NCBI GenBank assembly: GCA_022575985.1 | Contig: JAKSXM010000277.1 | Span: 248,001-312,000 of the forward strand | Length of the DNA stretch: 64,000 nt | Direction of reading: 5' to 3' | Source of the DNA: Anagrus nilaparvatae | Lineage: Eukaryota > Arthropoda > Insecta > Hymenoptera > Mymaridae | In this document: positions 1-11,800 of the stretch, one piece after another | How positions within the stretch are numbered: the first letter of the stretch is position 1 | Layout of the letters: each line of letters opens with the position of its first letter | The notes under the pieces: model-generated | The model's input: only the letters and a program-made list of their open reading frames with translations | The model's database searches: none | What the model was told of the DNA's origin: nothing | Position numbers and translations under genes: made by a program

Positions 1-1016
1 TGGACATTCCATTTGCTGCTCAACACAACATCAGGTCATAGGGAGGCTTTGGAACGTCTGAGTTTGATTTTGCGTCACCAGTTAAGATTAACTTTTCTAT
101 TTGTAAACTTAATATTATTATTTTACAGTATTTTAAAATTATTGAATAGAAAGGTTGATTATCAACAGCTCATATGCACATTATTTTTTCTATTTAAAAA
201 TACATTATTAAATAAAATTAAAATCAATTTAAATTCTTTGATAAAAATCATACAATAGGCTATAATTATTCAAAAAAAAATTTTTTTTAATATTGTTTAC
301 AGAAACAATATTTTAACAATAGCATATCTCAGTGTAAATATTATAATAATTTTCCTTTTAGAATAAGATCATTGTAATTGTTTTAATTTTGATTTATTCA
401 CTCAAACAATTTTTTAGATTAATTTAATGATTGATTTTATTCTCCATATTTACACTATGGTAATTTTTAAGGAAAATTGTTATATATAATTGATATTGTA
501 ATATTTTATAATTGTAATTTATATACCTATAACTCTACTAAATACTAGAGATATGATTATTGGTAAAGAAAAAAAAGTCTATGGATATAAATAAGAAATT
601 TCTTTTTACGGATTAGTCCACATTTGTCTATATTGTCTATATTTATTGTCTATTTTGCGTCTTTAAAAAAAAGGAATTTCTTGATAATTGGTCTGTCTCT
701 GGATAATATTGTCTATATTTAAAAAAAAAAAAATTAATATTAAGTTTCGTATATTTAGTCATCTCAGATTGATTTTTTTTTCCAAATTATAACAGCACTA
801 ATTTTTTGTTTTTTTTTGGAAAATACGATATCAGCTAATTGATAAAAATATCAGCTTCATTTTTATAAAAGTAATCGTGCAAACTATTATCAATTTGATA
901 TGAATTGAATTGAATTTGAGCTTAGCTTGATATTTTTGTTTTGATTTTTTTTCTTTAATTGTAGTAACCCTAAATTGTTCTTTTTATATAAGAAGTATTT
1001 AATTTGTTTGATCAAA
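1..1016 (+). other. 5' leader of outer BEL/Pao element
   Basis: Non-coding AT-rich sequence ahead of the first gag. The window opens inside this leader, so the 5' LTR of the outer element lies outside; in the inner copy about 2.05 kb separates LTR and gag. Bases 12-82 form a patch of more balanced composition that aligns colinearly with inner-copy bases 6658-6729: both hold TTTGCTG, a CAGGTCAT-like centre and TGCGTCACCAGT at nearly the same spacing (59 versus 60 bases). The rest is A/T runs with no supported gene. The short open frame at 13-258 is not supported as a gene. Confidence 0.6.
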
Positions 1017-2432
1017 ATGGCATCAATATTGTTAGAGCAGGCAGGATTATATCCTAGACTTAAAAATGCCTATAAAGTCTTTGTGGATGCTAATAATATG
1101 ACAGCATCCACTTGCAAAATTAGAATGAAACATTTAGAGAATTTGTGGTCAACCTATGAGCAAAATAATATGTCTTTAATTGCTCATAGGGAATATGCCC
1201 AACTTCAATCTCAACCCTATTTTACAGAAAATCATTTTACTATGGTAGAAGAATTTTATATAGAAAATATGTGTTCTTTTCAAACCTTTCTAGATGCAAA
1301 CCAAATAATTGAAAATAATGATCAACCTCTACCTAGAAATAATAATAATCACCCACAAATAATAACTTTCGACAATGAGAGACTACCCCCGTTACAAATA
1401 CCTCACTTTAGAGGTGATTATACTGCATGGGAATCTTTTAGAGATATTTTTCAGTCCTCAGTTATTAATAGGAAAAATTATTCCAATGTAGCAAAATTGC
1501 ATCAGCTAATTTCAGTTCTTGAAGGTGATGCAGCTACTATAGCTGCCTCATATCAACCTACTGATGCAAATTTCATTATAGTTTGGAATAAGCTTAAGGA
1601 GAGGTATGAGGTTAAAAAGAGGCTTGTACATGCCCACATTGCTAATTTATACTCACTTAAGCCTATTCTGAAACCTTCTGCAACTGAGCTTAAGAAAATT
1701 TTGTCAGGTGTAAACACCCCTCTTTCAGCTTTAAAAGGGTTAGGTAGAAGAGTCGATTCTTGGGATGATCTAATAGTTTTTCACATTTTAAATTTGCTTG
1801 ATTCTGATTCTCGTAAACAATGGGAAATTCATTACAATAACTATTGTAACTCTTTACCACCTCCTGTAGATGATGGAACTGATAATGTTACAGTGAATGT
1901 AAAAGCTAGCTCTGAACCTCCTTCTTTAGCAAAATTGTTAGAATTTATTGAAAGTCAAATTAGCATTTTAGAGTCAATAGAAGAAGCTAGTAGTTCTAAT
2001 ACTAACAAACAAGTTAATGACTTCAATAAAAATAAATCTGCAAATAATTACAACAATTCTGCTAAAGTATTCAATACCACTGCTACTAATCAAAATAAAT
2101 CAAATCAAAGTTTAAACAATAACTGCATAATTTGTAAAGCCAATCACTTCTTTTTATTTTGTGAAAATTATAAGAGCAAAACCCCAAAGCAAAGAGAAGA
2201 GATTGTCTCTAAACATAAAAGATGCTTTAATTGCTTAGGTGCACACTATATCTCAAATTGCTCATCTACAAAAAGGTGTACTATTTGCAAGCAAAAGCAT
2301 CATACATCTTTGCATATAAAAGGTTTTAAAAAAAACAACAAAAACAGTGGTAATGACACAAACAATGCCACTGGTAACGTTAGTACAGAAGCAGCTATTG
2401 CTGAAACTAGTACATTATCAACTAGTTCCTGA
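1017..2432 (+). CDS. gag of outer BEL/Pao element
   Basis: Gag-like structural protein of about 471 residues. ATG 1017 is chosen over the in-frame ATG at 975 because the inner copy starts with the same MAS-(I)-LEQA sequence. The N-terminal two thirds (capsid-like, with a GDYTAWESF motif that matches GDYTTWEAF in the inner copy) is followed by a Asn/Ser-rich linker and a C-terminal run of Cys/His clusters: CIICKANHFFLFC, CFNCLGAHYISNC and CTICKQKHH. These fit the zinc-knuckle region seen in BEL/Pao gags. Unlike the inner copy this gag has no nonsense codon and keeps both cysteines of the CFNC pair. It ends with TGA at 2430, followed in frame by pol. Confidence 0.85.
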   Translation: MASILLEQAGLYPRLKNAYKVFVDANNMTASTCKIRMKHLENLWSTYEQNNMSLIAHREYAQLQSQPYFTENHFTMVEEFYIENMCSFQTFLDANQIIENNDQPLPRNNNNHPQIITFDNERLPPLQIPHFRGDYTAWESFRDIFQSSVINRKNYSNVAKLHQLISVLEGDAATIAASYQPTDANFIIVWNKLKERYEVKKRLVHAHIANLYSLKPILKPSATELKKILSGVNTPLSALKGLGRRVDSWDDLIVFHILNLLDSDSRKQWEIHYNNYCNSLPPPVDDGTDNVTVNVKASSEPPSLAKLLEFIESQISILESIEEASSSNTNKQVNDFNKNKSANNYNNSAKVFNTTATNQNKSNQSLNNNCIICKANHFFLFCENYKSKTPKQREEIVSKHKRCFNCLGAHYISNCSSTKRCTICKQKHHTSLHIKGFKKNNKNSGNDTNNATGNVSTEAAIAETSTLSTSS

Positions 2433-2438
2433 CAATTA
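2430..2438 (+). promoter_or_regulatory. Gag stop with readthrough context (TGA CAATTA)
   Basis: The gag stop TGA is followed directly by CAATTA, which fits the CARYYA hexamer known from tobacco mosaic virus to promote stop-codon readthrough. The downstream protease/pol frame is the same frame as gag. The same arrangement occurs at 8852-8860 (TGA CAATTA) and 30844-30852 (TAA CAATCA). Readthrough itself is inferred. Confidence 0.6.
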
Positions 2439-5167
2439 CCTTCTCAACCCCTTTTGGCGACAGCTGTAGTTAAAGTTTGCTCAAAAAATGGGCTGGAAGT
2501 ATTGGCAAGATCTCTAATTGACCAATGCTCCCAAGCCTCATTTATAACTACTTCTTTATTTAAGAAATTGAGTCTTAAAAAAGAATCTGCTCAACTGCCT
2601 GTATCGGGGATTGGTGGTAAGACTGATTTTATTTGCTCAAATATAGTAAATCTTCAAATTAAACCTCACTTTTATTCAGATTATATTCTTAATGTGATGC
2701 CTTTATAATACCAAAAATTTCATCTTATGCACCTAATTCAGGTATTGATCCTAAAAAATTCCCTCATATTAGCCATTTGCAATTAGCTGATCCTGGATTT
2801 GCTACCAAGGGTCGCATAGATTTGCTACTATGTTCAGGTTGTCACTCATCTTTAATTATTGGTGAAATTGTTAAAGGCCAAGAGCATGAACCTATTGCAA
2901 CAAGCTCAAAACTTGGCTGGATAATTTCGGGTAACTCGGGTATCACTTCGAATTCTTGCTTACTGATAACTAATCTTCATATAAACTCTGATTTAGCATT
3001 TAACTTAGAGCGATTTTGGCAACAAGAAGAGATTTCGATCTCTCCACAATGTTTGCTTACTCCGGATGAGCAGGCATGTGAAAATTATTTTGTTCAAACT
3101 CATTCGCGTAATTCGGAAGGTCGCTATGTTGTGAGATTGCCTTTAAAGGATTTAGAAACTGCAGGTCTAAGCTTTAATGGCTCCTTTCAACATGCGAAAA
3201 AAGTATTTGAAAAAACCGAAGCTCGCTTTAAAACTAATCTTGAATTTGCTCAAGCTTACCATAAATTTATGCATGCTTATGAAGATTTAGGTCACATGGA
3301 ACGTTCTCGTGCAATATTATCGTTCGTATCTTACTATTTCTTGCCACATCACGGAATTCTAGGCCACAACCGTAAATTTCGTTCAGTTTTTAATGGTTCA
3401 GCCAAGGATTATAATAAAGTTTCTATTAATGATTTATTGCACATTGGTGCAAATTTGCTTCCCGACTTGGCTGAGTTATTAATTAACTGGATGAAGTACC
3501 GGTTTGTGTTCGTGTCGGATATAGAACATATGTTTAGACAAATTTTGGTACATAAAGATGACAGAAAATTTCAGCAAATATTATGGCGGTATAATGATTC
3601 AGAAGACTTACAATCTTGGTCATTAAAAACCGTAACTTATGGCATGATAAGCAGCCCATACCTTGCAAATCGTGTGATGAGACAGTTGTCTTTAGACGAG
3701 GGTCATCGTTACCCATTAGCTGTAAATATTTTAAATTGTGAAACCTATATGGATGATACTTTATCTGGTGGCCACTCTCTTTCTGAAGCTATTACAAAAC
3801 AAGCTGATTTAATACAAATTTGCAAGGTGGGTGGTTTCTCATTACATAAGTGGATGGCAAATGATCCTGTTTTGTTGAAATTTCCTGTTGCAATACGTGC
3901 AGAAACAAAGTTAGCTAACTCTTGTTTTAATTTGCTAGGCTTGAATTGGTGTCCTAACACTGATCATTTCACTTTCGATTTTGAGTTAGACCAACTAGAA
4001 ACTGATATTACAAAGAGACAGGTACTTTCTGCAATAGCTAAATTATTTGACCCACTTGGATGGCTAGCACCAGTGGTCGTTACAGCAAAAATTTTTCTTC
4101 AGAAATTATGGAAAGTTAAAAATCCTAAACTTGACTGGGATACGAAATTGCCTGACTCTTTGAAAGATGAGTTTAAGAGTTGGTATGCTAACCTTCCTGC
4201 TGTTAAAACCATTAACATTTCTAGATGGCTAAAATATGTCCCAGGAGCTAAGTATGAGATTTATGGATTTGCAGATGCTTCAGATAAAGCATACGGTGCC
4301 TGTACATACTTAAAGGTTACGCTACACGGGAAGAGCACTGTGCACTTGCTACAAGCTAAATCTAAGGTTGCTCCTTTAAAGCCAATTTTAACTATACCGA
4401 AGTTAGAGTTAAATGCTGCACACTTATTAACAAAATTAACTGTAAAAGTGCTTCGGGCCTTAAAACTTGATGAAGTCAAAATATATTTATTTTCTGATTC
4501 TACTGACGTATTATGTTGGCTGAAGGAACAGCCTTCTCAATGGGAAAGATTTGTTAAACACAGATGTTCGGATATCCATACTTTGCTACCTGAGGCATTT
4601 TGGTCTCATGTTAGGTCCAATGACAATCCTGCTGATTGCGTGTCCAGAGGTTTACCTCCAGATCAATTGCAAGCCTTTTCTCTTTGGTGGGAAGGGGGAA
4701 TAATGGTCAAAAGACCAATAGACTTACAGAATAGTATTTTGAGTAAGTCTGTGAATATCTTAAATGTAGATTGTCATGCTGTCAATCACACAAAACCTGA
4801 GAAAATCGTTATTTGGGATTTGGTCGATAGGTACTCTTCCTTACCCAAGCTTCTTAGAATTACATCCTACGTAATTAGATTTGTAGATAAATTACTCATT
4901 AAAAGCAAAAATAAGTTGCTTCAGACTTCTAATATTTTCAATAATAGTTGGTTTAGTGTAAAATACTATTTAGGTTTCTGCAGGTTAGTTTCAGTTCAGG
5001 AATTAGTAAGAGCTAGAATGCTTTGGACATATTTAGTTCAACAAAGTTACTTTAAAAAGGACATAAAATTAATTTCTATTAATAAAAAACCAGACAGCTT
5101 GAATTTACGTCGTCTAGATCCATTTTTCGATCAGAATTTGCTTCGTTTAGGCGGTCGTATTCATCTG
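2433..5167 (+). pseudogene. pol of outer BEL/Pao element, left part (frameshifted)
   Basis: Continues in the gag frame through an aspartic-protease-like segment (active-site region DQCSQAS, where DQGS is the more usual BEL form) to a stop near 2706. A missing base near 2695 shifts the frame; comparison with the inner copy at 9112-9135 shows one nucleotide lost after ILNV. The second frame then runs from about 2697 through the RT (catalytic YMDD, about 3746-3757, in YMDDTLSGGHS), the region annotated in BEL/Pao proteins as peptidase A17/RNase H (YGFADASDKAYG, LELNAAHLLTKL, LFSDSTDVLCWL) and the start of the integrase part. It is cut at 5167 by the inner element; the apparent C-terminus up to 5293 is inner-LTR sequence, not real protein. 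Confidence 0.88.
5163..5167 (+). repeat. Target-site duplication of inner element (left copy; right copy 13549-13553)
   Basis: ATCTG occurs immediately before the left LTR and again immediately after the right LTR at 13549-13553. Removing one copy and everything between restores an uninterrupted BEL integrase reading frame, so the insertion point is exact. A 5-bp duplication is usual for LTR elements. Confidence 0.95.
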
Positions 5168-5372
5168 TGTAGGGTATATGTGTGTATTATACGGTATGTA
5201 TGTGTTGGAGTACTCCCTCCCATTTTGTATATATTCTCCCCTTTTTTTATATTCAGTGTTCGTTACGACATGAAGCTATACGCTTCATCTTAATAAATAA
5301 GAGTTACACATTTACTCTTTGTGTTACAATTAATTCACCATATCCATCACCATATCCAATAATTATCCATCA
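5168..5372 (+). repeat. Left LTR of inner BEL element
   Basis: 205 bp, starting TG and ending CA, and identical to 13344-13548 except at base 6. It contains an AATAAA (in TTAATAAATAAG) near 5290 that may serve as the polyadenylation signal. I see no clear TATA box. Confidence 0.95.
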
Positions 5373-5376
5373 TTTT

Positions 5377-5393
5377 TGGCATCCCTGGAATTA
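5377..5393 (+). other. Putative primer binding site
   Basis: TGGCATCCCTGGAATTA begins four bases after the LTR end. A TGG start (pairing with CCA of a tRNA) and closeness to the LTR fit a primer binding site. The matching tRNA was not identified. Confidence 0.4.
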
Positions 5394-7423
5394 AGAACCT
5401 ACAAGTGCAAAAAAAAAAATCCTTATTTTAAAAAAAAGAAGAAAAAATTTTTGAAGTGTAACCATGTGACAGCATTAACTTTTTGTCAAAAACGTGATGT
5501 GATGCCGCTCTTTTTTGCAAGAATTTCAATTATCAAAAATCAAGTATCGACATCATTTTGATCATCTTTTTTCTCATGGCGATATAGCAATATTATTGAA
5601 GCAGTTATATTTTCAGTGCTATATTTTTCAAGTTTGTGCTAAATTTTTATGCAAATTTTTTTTTTTAAAAAGACGTTTTATTGGTGATGGAAGGTGAACA
5701 AAAAATAAATAAATTTGTAATTTTTAAAATTACACGACGAACACGCATCATCATTTTTTCATAAAATTCATCATTGAAAAATTCATCAAAAAATTAAAGC
5801 ATTCTCATCGCAGAATTGGCGCGTATTTCTACCGCCCCTACAAATCCTTAAAAAAGAAACACGCCATTGCGCGCGCATCAGGTATATAATCAAGTTTACT
5901 CAAGAATAGATGAAAAAATTTTGCAACGAGAGAGACAAAGAAAGAAAGCAGGCCCTGCCACTGCGCATCAAAAAGCGGCGCAAGAAGTTATACACAGTGA
6001 TGGCGGCTTCTCTTCGTTGGTAACAACACAAGACATTGAAAATACATGTATATCAAGGGGCCCTGATACTACGCATCAAATTCCTGCGCGAATCAACAGC
6101 AGTAAAGACGCACAGCAGACAACTTTTTTCATATAAGATAAGTTGTTTATATATATATGAAAAACATTAAAATTTTTTTTTATTAAAAATTATATAGAAA
6201 TTATATAATTCAAGTGTATTAATCTACATATTACACTTGAATATATAAATCTTATAAAATAGATACAAGTGTAAACTCATAGAGAATATCTTAAAATTAA
6301 AAATATTATATAAGGGAGTGTGAGTATGTGTGATGTTTATTTTTTTAGGTATAGTTTAAATTCATTTAAAATTTTATTTCTTGAATAATTATTAAAAAAT
6401 TCATAAAAATTTAATTTTATCGTAAATTAAAATCATTTTTGGCATATCATAAACGTTTAAATTTTAATAACATTTTAAAATTTTTGTATTCATTGAATTG
6501 ATATTACTAACCTGAAATTGCTAAATTATAAAATATAAACTAATAATATTGATGTTACATAGGAAGAAGACAATTTGGATGCAGCTGATCTGGTTTTGAA
6601 CGAAACTACCTGGCTAAACTACGGAATACAGCCTTTGCTAACCAAGGAAATTTCCAGTTTGCTGGTCAACAACAGTAGCAGGTCATTGGGAGTCAGTTGT
6701 ATCATTGGGGACAATACTGCGTCACCAGTCTTCGCAAAGTTTTGCTTTTATTTTTTAACTTTTTAAATATTAATAATTAATTTTAAAATTGTATACATTG
6801 ATTAGTTAGAAGCATAAATGCTGTATGATTTGATATTTATTAGTGCATATTTTTAAAATTATTATAGTTTAGTTGTAGTAATTTCAGGAGTAAGGATATC
6901 AATTCTAGCGCATTGAAATGCAGCTCTAATTGTTAAACTGAAACTAGATTTCTATTAATTGAATTTAATTTTTTTTGTTTTTGTTAAATACTGTTTTACT
7001 GTAAATTCATAATTTTGTTATCGAAGAATGTTATATTGCTCAGATTATGATTTTGGTCATCGATGACCAACATATTGCTTATGAATCATATTTCTTGGTA
7101 TCGATGACTGATATATTGCTTAAAATTTATAATTTATGGTATCGATGAATATTATATTACCTTATTTTGTAAATTTTCTTATTCGATACATGTTTTAATA
7201 CGTGATGTTAAATATTTTTTATTTTTTTCATATATAATCTAAGCAAAAATATTTTACAGTAGTAGTTTTTTCTTCTATACTTGCCATACTATTTTAGATG
7301 GTAAATTTCAATTTTGTTAAATTGTATAAATGAATTTAATTTGTTTAAAATTCTAAAAAGCAGCATTTTAGTTTCAAGTTTAGCTATACTTTAAGTTTAA
7401 TCTTAAGTAAATACTCATACACA
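5394..7423 (+). other. Long leader of inner BEL element with two non-AT-rich islands
   Basis: About 2 kb without a known gene, long for a BEL leader. Two islands stand out. The first (about 5740-6135) holds four copies of CGCATCA (5744-5750, 5874-5880, 5964-5970, 6072-6078), the last two inside a longer repeat with GGCCCTG a few bases upstream and a GCG-containing block downstream; it overlaps an 89-codon open frame (5867-6136) with no recognised relative. The second (about 6560-6745) overlaps a 63-codon frame, follows an AG that could be a splice acceptor (TTACATAG, about 6555-6562), and its 3' half is shared with the outer element's leader. Roles in packaging, splicing or a small protein are possible but unproven. 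Confidence 0.5.
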
Positions 7424-8854
7424 ATGGCGTCAATAATCCTTGAGCAAGCTCAAATATATCCTCGTATCAAAGGTGCATATGCAGCCTTTGAGAAAGACCC
7501 TGAAGCCATGCCAGTGTCTGCATGTAAAGCTCGCATGAGCCACTTAGAGAAAACTTGGTCTACTTATGATCAAAATAACATGTTATTAATAAATCACAAA
7601 GATTACCCAACATTAGGTGACTAAACCTATATTAAAAATAACCATTTTTCTCAGGTGGAAGAGCTTTATATCCAAAATATGTGTCAATTTCAAACATATT
7701 TGGATCAAAATCTCCCTAATAATCCAAATTCGGAACCTCAAACACAGCTTAGACCCCACATAGTAACACTTGATAATGAAAGGTTACCACCCTTGAATAT
7801 ACCCCATTTTAGCGGTGATTATACTACTTGGGAAGCCTTTAGGGACATGTTTACATCCTCAGTAATTAACAGAAAGAATTACTCAAATGTAGCAAAATTG
7901 CACCAGCTAATTTCAGTTTTAGAGGGTGATGCAGCCACTATAGCTGCTTCATACCAGCCAACTGATGCAAATTTTGAAATAATTTGGAATAAGCTTAAAG
8001 AGAGGTATGAAGTCAAAAAAAGACTTGTTCATGCTCATATATCAAATCTTTACTCTCTTAAACCTATTACCAAACCTTCAGCTTTTGATTTAAAAAAAAT
8101 TCTTTCTGGTATTACTACCCCGCTATCAGCTTTAAAAGGTTTAGGCAGACCAGTAGATTCTTGGGATGACCTTATTGTTTTTCATGTTTTAAATCTTCTA
8201 GATAGTGATTCGCGAAAGCATTGGGAGTGGTATTATAATACCTATTGTAACGGTTCAGCATCTACTACCCCCAATGATACTACAAATGTTACTGTTAATG
8301 TAAAAGCCACTTCTGAACCTCCTACTTTAAAAATACTGTTAGAATTTATAGAAAATCAAATTAGTATTTTAGAATCAATTGAAGAAGCTGGTAATAGTAA
8401 TACTAATAAACAGTTAACTGATTTCAATAAAAATAAAAATGCAAATGTTTCTACTAATTCAGCTAAAGTTTTTGCCACAAATTTAACGCAAAATAAGTCT
8501 TCTACATCTAATCAAAGTACAAAAATAGCTAACAGTGAATGCATTATATGCAAAGCTAACCACTTTTTTTCATATTGTTCAGAATATACAAGTAAAACAC
8601 CCAAGCAAAGACAAGAAATTGTAGCTAAAAAACATAGATGTTATAATGGCTTAGGTCCTCATTTTATAGCTGATTGTAAATCTACTAAAAGGTGTACTAT
8701 TTGCAAACATAAACACCACACTTCATTGCATATCAAAGGATATGGTGCTAAAGCTAACACTGAAAATTCTAATAAAAGAAATAATAATAGTCATTCAAAC
8801 AGTAGTAAAGAAGTGGCTGGTACTGAATCAGTAACATTAGCAACTAATTCTTGA
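7424..8854 (+). pseudogene. gag of inner BEL element (nonsense codon)
   Basis: Same gag family as 1017-2432, starting MASIILEQAQIYPRI. One in-frame TAA at 7622-7624 breaks it after 66 codons; the aligned outer copy has CAA (Gln), so this is a simple C-to-T nonsense change. The frame is otherwise open to the TGA at 8852. The zinc-knuckle region reads CIICKANHFFSYC, then CYNGLGPHF where the outer copy has CFNC, so one zinc-binding cysteine is replaced by glycine. These two changes suggest that this copy cannot make full Gag itself, although the upstream fragment or re-initiation downstream (for example at 7655) could still yield partial protein. Confidence 0.88.
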
Positions 8855-8860
8855 CAATTA
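8852..8860 (+). promoter_or_regulatory. Gag stop with readthrough context (TGA CAATTA)
   Basis: TGA 8852-8854 followed by CAATTA. Gag and pol lie in the same frame on either side, with no other stop until 12802. Stop and hexamer match the outer copy exactly, although the flanking codons differ. Confidence 0.6.
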
Positions 8861-11800
8861 CCCAATCAACCTCTTTTAGCAACAGCTTTAGTCAGGGTAT
8901 CAGCGAATAATGGTTTAGAGTTTTTAGCAAGAGCTTTAATTGACCAGTGCTCACAGGCCTCATTCATTACTACCTCATTATTTAAAAAACTTCAGGTTAA
9001 AAAACACTCTGCACAATTACCTGTATCAGGTATTGGCGGTAAAAATGATGTATTATGTTCACATATGGTCAATTTCGATGTTAAACATTATTTTTATTCT
9101 GATTTTATACTCAATGTAGAAGCCTTTATTATTCCGACCATATCTTCTTATGTACCAAAAACAAGTATTGAACCTGAAAATATTGCTCATATTAGAGATT
9201 TACAACTCGCTGATCCTAAATTTGCTAAAAAAGGTAGTATTGATATTTTGCTAAGTACAACTTGTCATTCTTCGTTAATTATTGATGCTCGTAAAGGCAA
9301 AGAGCACGAGCCTATTGCCACTAACTCAAAACTCGGCTGGATAATTTCTGGCAACTCTGGTATCAACTCTAACTCTTGTCTACTTATTGCAAACCTTCAT
9401 GATAATTCAGATCTCTCATTTAATTTAGAAAGATTTTGGCAACAAGAAGAAATTTCAATTTCTCCACGAGCACTGCTTACTCCGGATGAGCAGGCTTGTG
9501 AAGATTATTTCGTAAATACACATTCGCGTGACTCTGATGGTCGCTATATTGTTAGATTACCCTTTAAAAATTTAGAAACTGCAGATCTAAATTTTAATGG
9601 CTCCTATCAGCATGCGAAAAAAGTTTTCGAAAGAACTGAACTTCGCTTTAAGTCTAACCCTGAATTTGCTCAGGCGTATCATAAGTTCATGAAAGATTAT
9701 GAGGATTTAGGTCACATGGAACCTTCTCAGGCAATATTAATGTTTATTCGTTATTATTTTCTGCCGCATCATGGCATTTTAGGCCATAATCGCAAATTTC
9801 GTTCAGTTTTTAACGGTTCAGCCAAAGATTACGATAAGGTGTCTATAAATGACTTATTATACAGTGGTAGTAACTTGCTACCTGATTTGGCTGAACTGCT
9901 AATTAATTGGATGAAATATAAATTCGTATTTGTATCTGATATCGAACATATGTTTCGACAAATTTTAGTTCACAAAGACGATAGGAGATTTCAGCAAATA
10001 TTATGGCGGTTTAATGACTCGGACAATTTGCAATCCTGGTCGTTAAAAACAGTCACTTATGGGATGATAAGTAGCCCATACCTTGCTAGTCGCGTCATTA
10101 GACAATTAGCATTAGACGAGGGTCATCGTTACCCTTTAGCTGTAGAAATTTTAAATCGCGAAACGTACATGGATGATACGTTATCTGGTGGTCACTCACT
10201 CTCAGAAGCTCTTAAAAAACAGGCAGATTTAATACAAATTTGCAAGGTGGGTGGCTTCTCATTGCATAAGTGGATGGCAAACAACCCTCAATTATTAAAT
10301 TTCCCAGTAGCAATTCGTGCGGAAACGAAATTGGCTAATTCTTGTTTTAATTTACTGGGGTTGAATTGGTGTCCAAACACGGATCATTTTACGTTTGACT
10401 TTCAATTGGACCAACTGAAAAATGATCTCACAAAGAGGCAGGTACTTTCTGCAATTGCTAAACTCTTTGATCCACTAGGCTGGCTTGCACCAGTCGTTAT
10501 TACAGCTAAAATATTTTTACAAAAGCTTTGGAAAGAAAAAAGCCCAAAACTTGATTGGGATACAAAGTTACCTGATTCTCTGCGAGATGAGTTCAAAAGT
10601 TGGTATGATAGTATTCATACAGTTAAAACTATTAGAATTACAAGATGGCTAAAGTATGTCCCAGGTGCAAAGTATGAAATTTACGGGTTCGCAGACGCGT
10701 CAGATAAGGCTTATGGCGCTTGCACATATTTAAAAGTAACACTTCGTGGAAAAAGTACTGTTCATCTACTTCAAGCTAAGTCAAAAGTCGCGCCATTAAA
10801 GCCAATTTTGACAATTCCTAAGTTGGAATTAAATGCAGCGCATTTATTAACAAAATTAACTATAAAAGTACTTAGAGCTTTAAAATTAGATGAAGTAAAG
10901 ATATATTTATTCTCAGACTCAACTGATGTGTTATGTTGGTTAAAAGAGCATCCCTCAAAATGGGAAAGATTTGTAAAACACAGATGTTCAGAAATTCATA
11001 CTTTGCTCCCTGAGGCCTACTGGAGCCATGTAAGGTCCGCTGATAATCCTGCTGATTGTGTGTCCAGGGGTTTACCTCCTGATCAATTACATACCTTTTC
11101 TCTTTGGTGGGGAGGGGGAGTAATGGTTAATGATCCAATAGATCTTCAAAATAGCATCTTGAGCAAATCAATAAATTTAGCCAATATTGATTGTCAGGTT
11201 TCTTCTACAAAACAAACTCCTAAAGTAATTATTTGGGATTTGATTGACAAATATTCTGAATTAAATAAGTTACTGAGAGTCACATCTTATGTAATTAGAT
11301 TTATAGATAAAATTTCTATTAAAGTAAAAGATAAATTTAAGCAAAAATCTAATTTATTAAGCAACTCTTGGTTTTCAGTTAAATATTATTTAGGGTTCTG
11401 CAAATTAGTTTCAGTACCTGAATCAGTAAGAGCTAGAATGATTTGGACTTATTTGGTTCAAAGAAGTTACTTTTGTAAAGATATTAAATTACTCATGAAC
11501 AATCAAAAACCTGATGATTTAAACTTACGTCGTTTAGATCCATTTTTTGATCAAAACTTACTTCGATTAGGCGGTCGTATTCATTTATCATTGTTGGACT
11601 ATGACCAAAAACATCCTTGGATCTTGCCAAGCAAATGTACTTTTTCAAAACTCTTAGTTGATTTTTGTCATGATAAAACCTTATATGGTGGTGTACGTCT
11701 GACACTTTCAACATTAAGGCAAGAATTTTGGGTTATAAAAGCTAGAAATTTAGTTAGAAGTCGAATTCATAAATGCAATACATGTATTCGATTTGGAACA

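Larger units (their letters stand above)
1..5167 (+). mobile_element. Outer BEL/Pao retrotransposon, left half
   Basis: Left part of a BEL/Pao-type LTR retrotransposon whose right part resumes at 13549 and ends with a 3' LTR at 15325. It is split by a complete element of the same family inserted in the integrase-coding region. Order seen: leader, gag, stop plus CAATTA, protease, RT, RNase H and the start of the integrase region. The RT box YMDD and the RNase H segment YGFADAS are present. It is inactive as it stands: a 1-bp deletion near 2695, the 8.4-kb insertion and a deletion of about 10 bp near 14250. Confidence 0.9.

Noticed and set aside
2690..2708. Frameshift in outer BEL pol as a programmed frameshift
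   Set aside because: The inner copy of the same family reads straight through here, so the missing base is a decay mutation.
5163..5394. Frame continuing past 5167 (and the frame 5182-5394) as real protein
   Set aside because: It is LTR sequence of the inner element; the same frame recurs in the right LTR at 13358.
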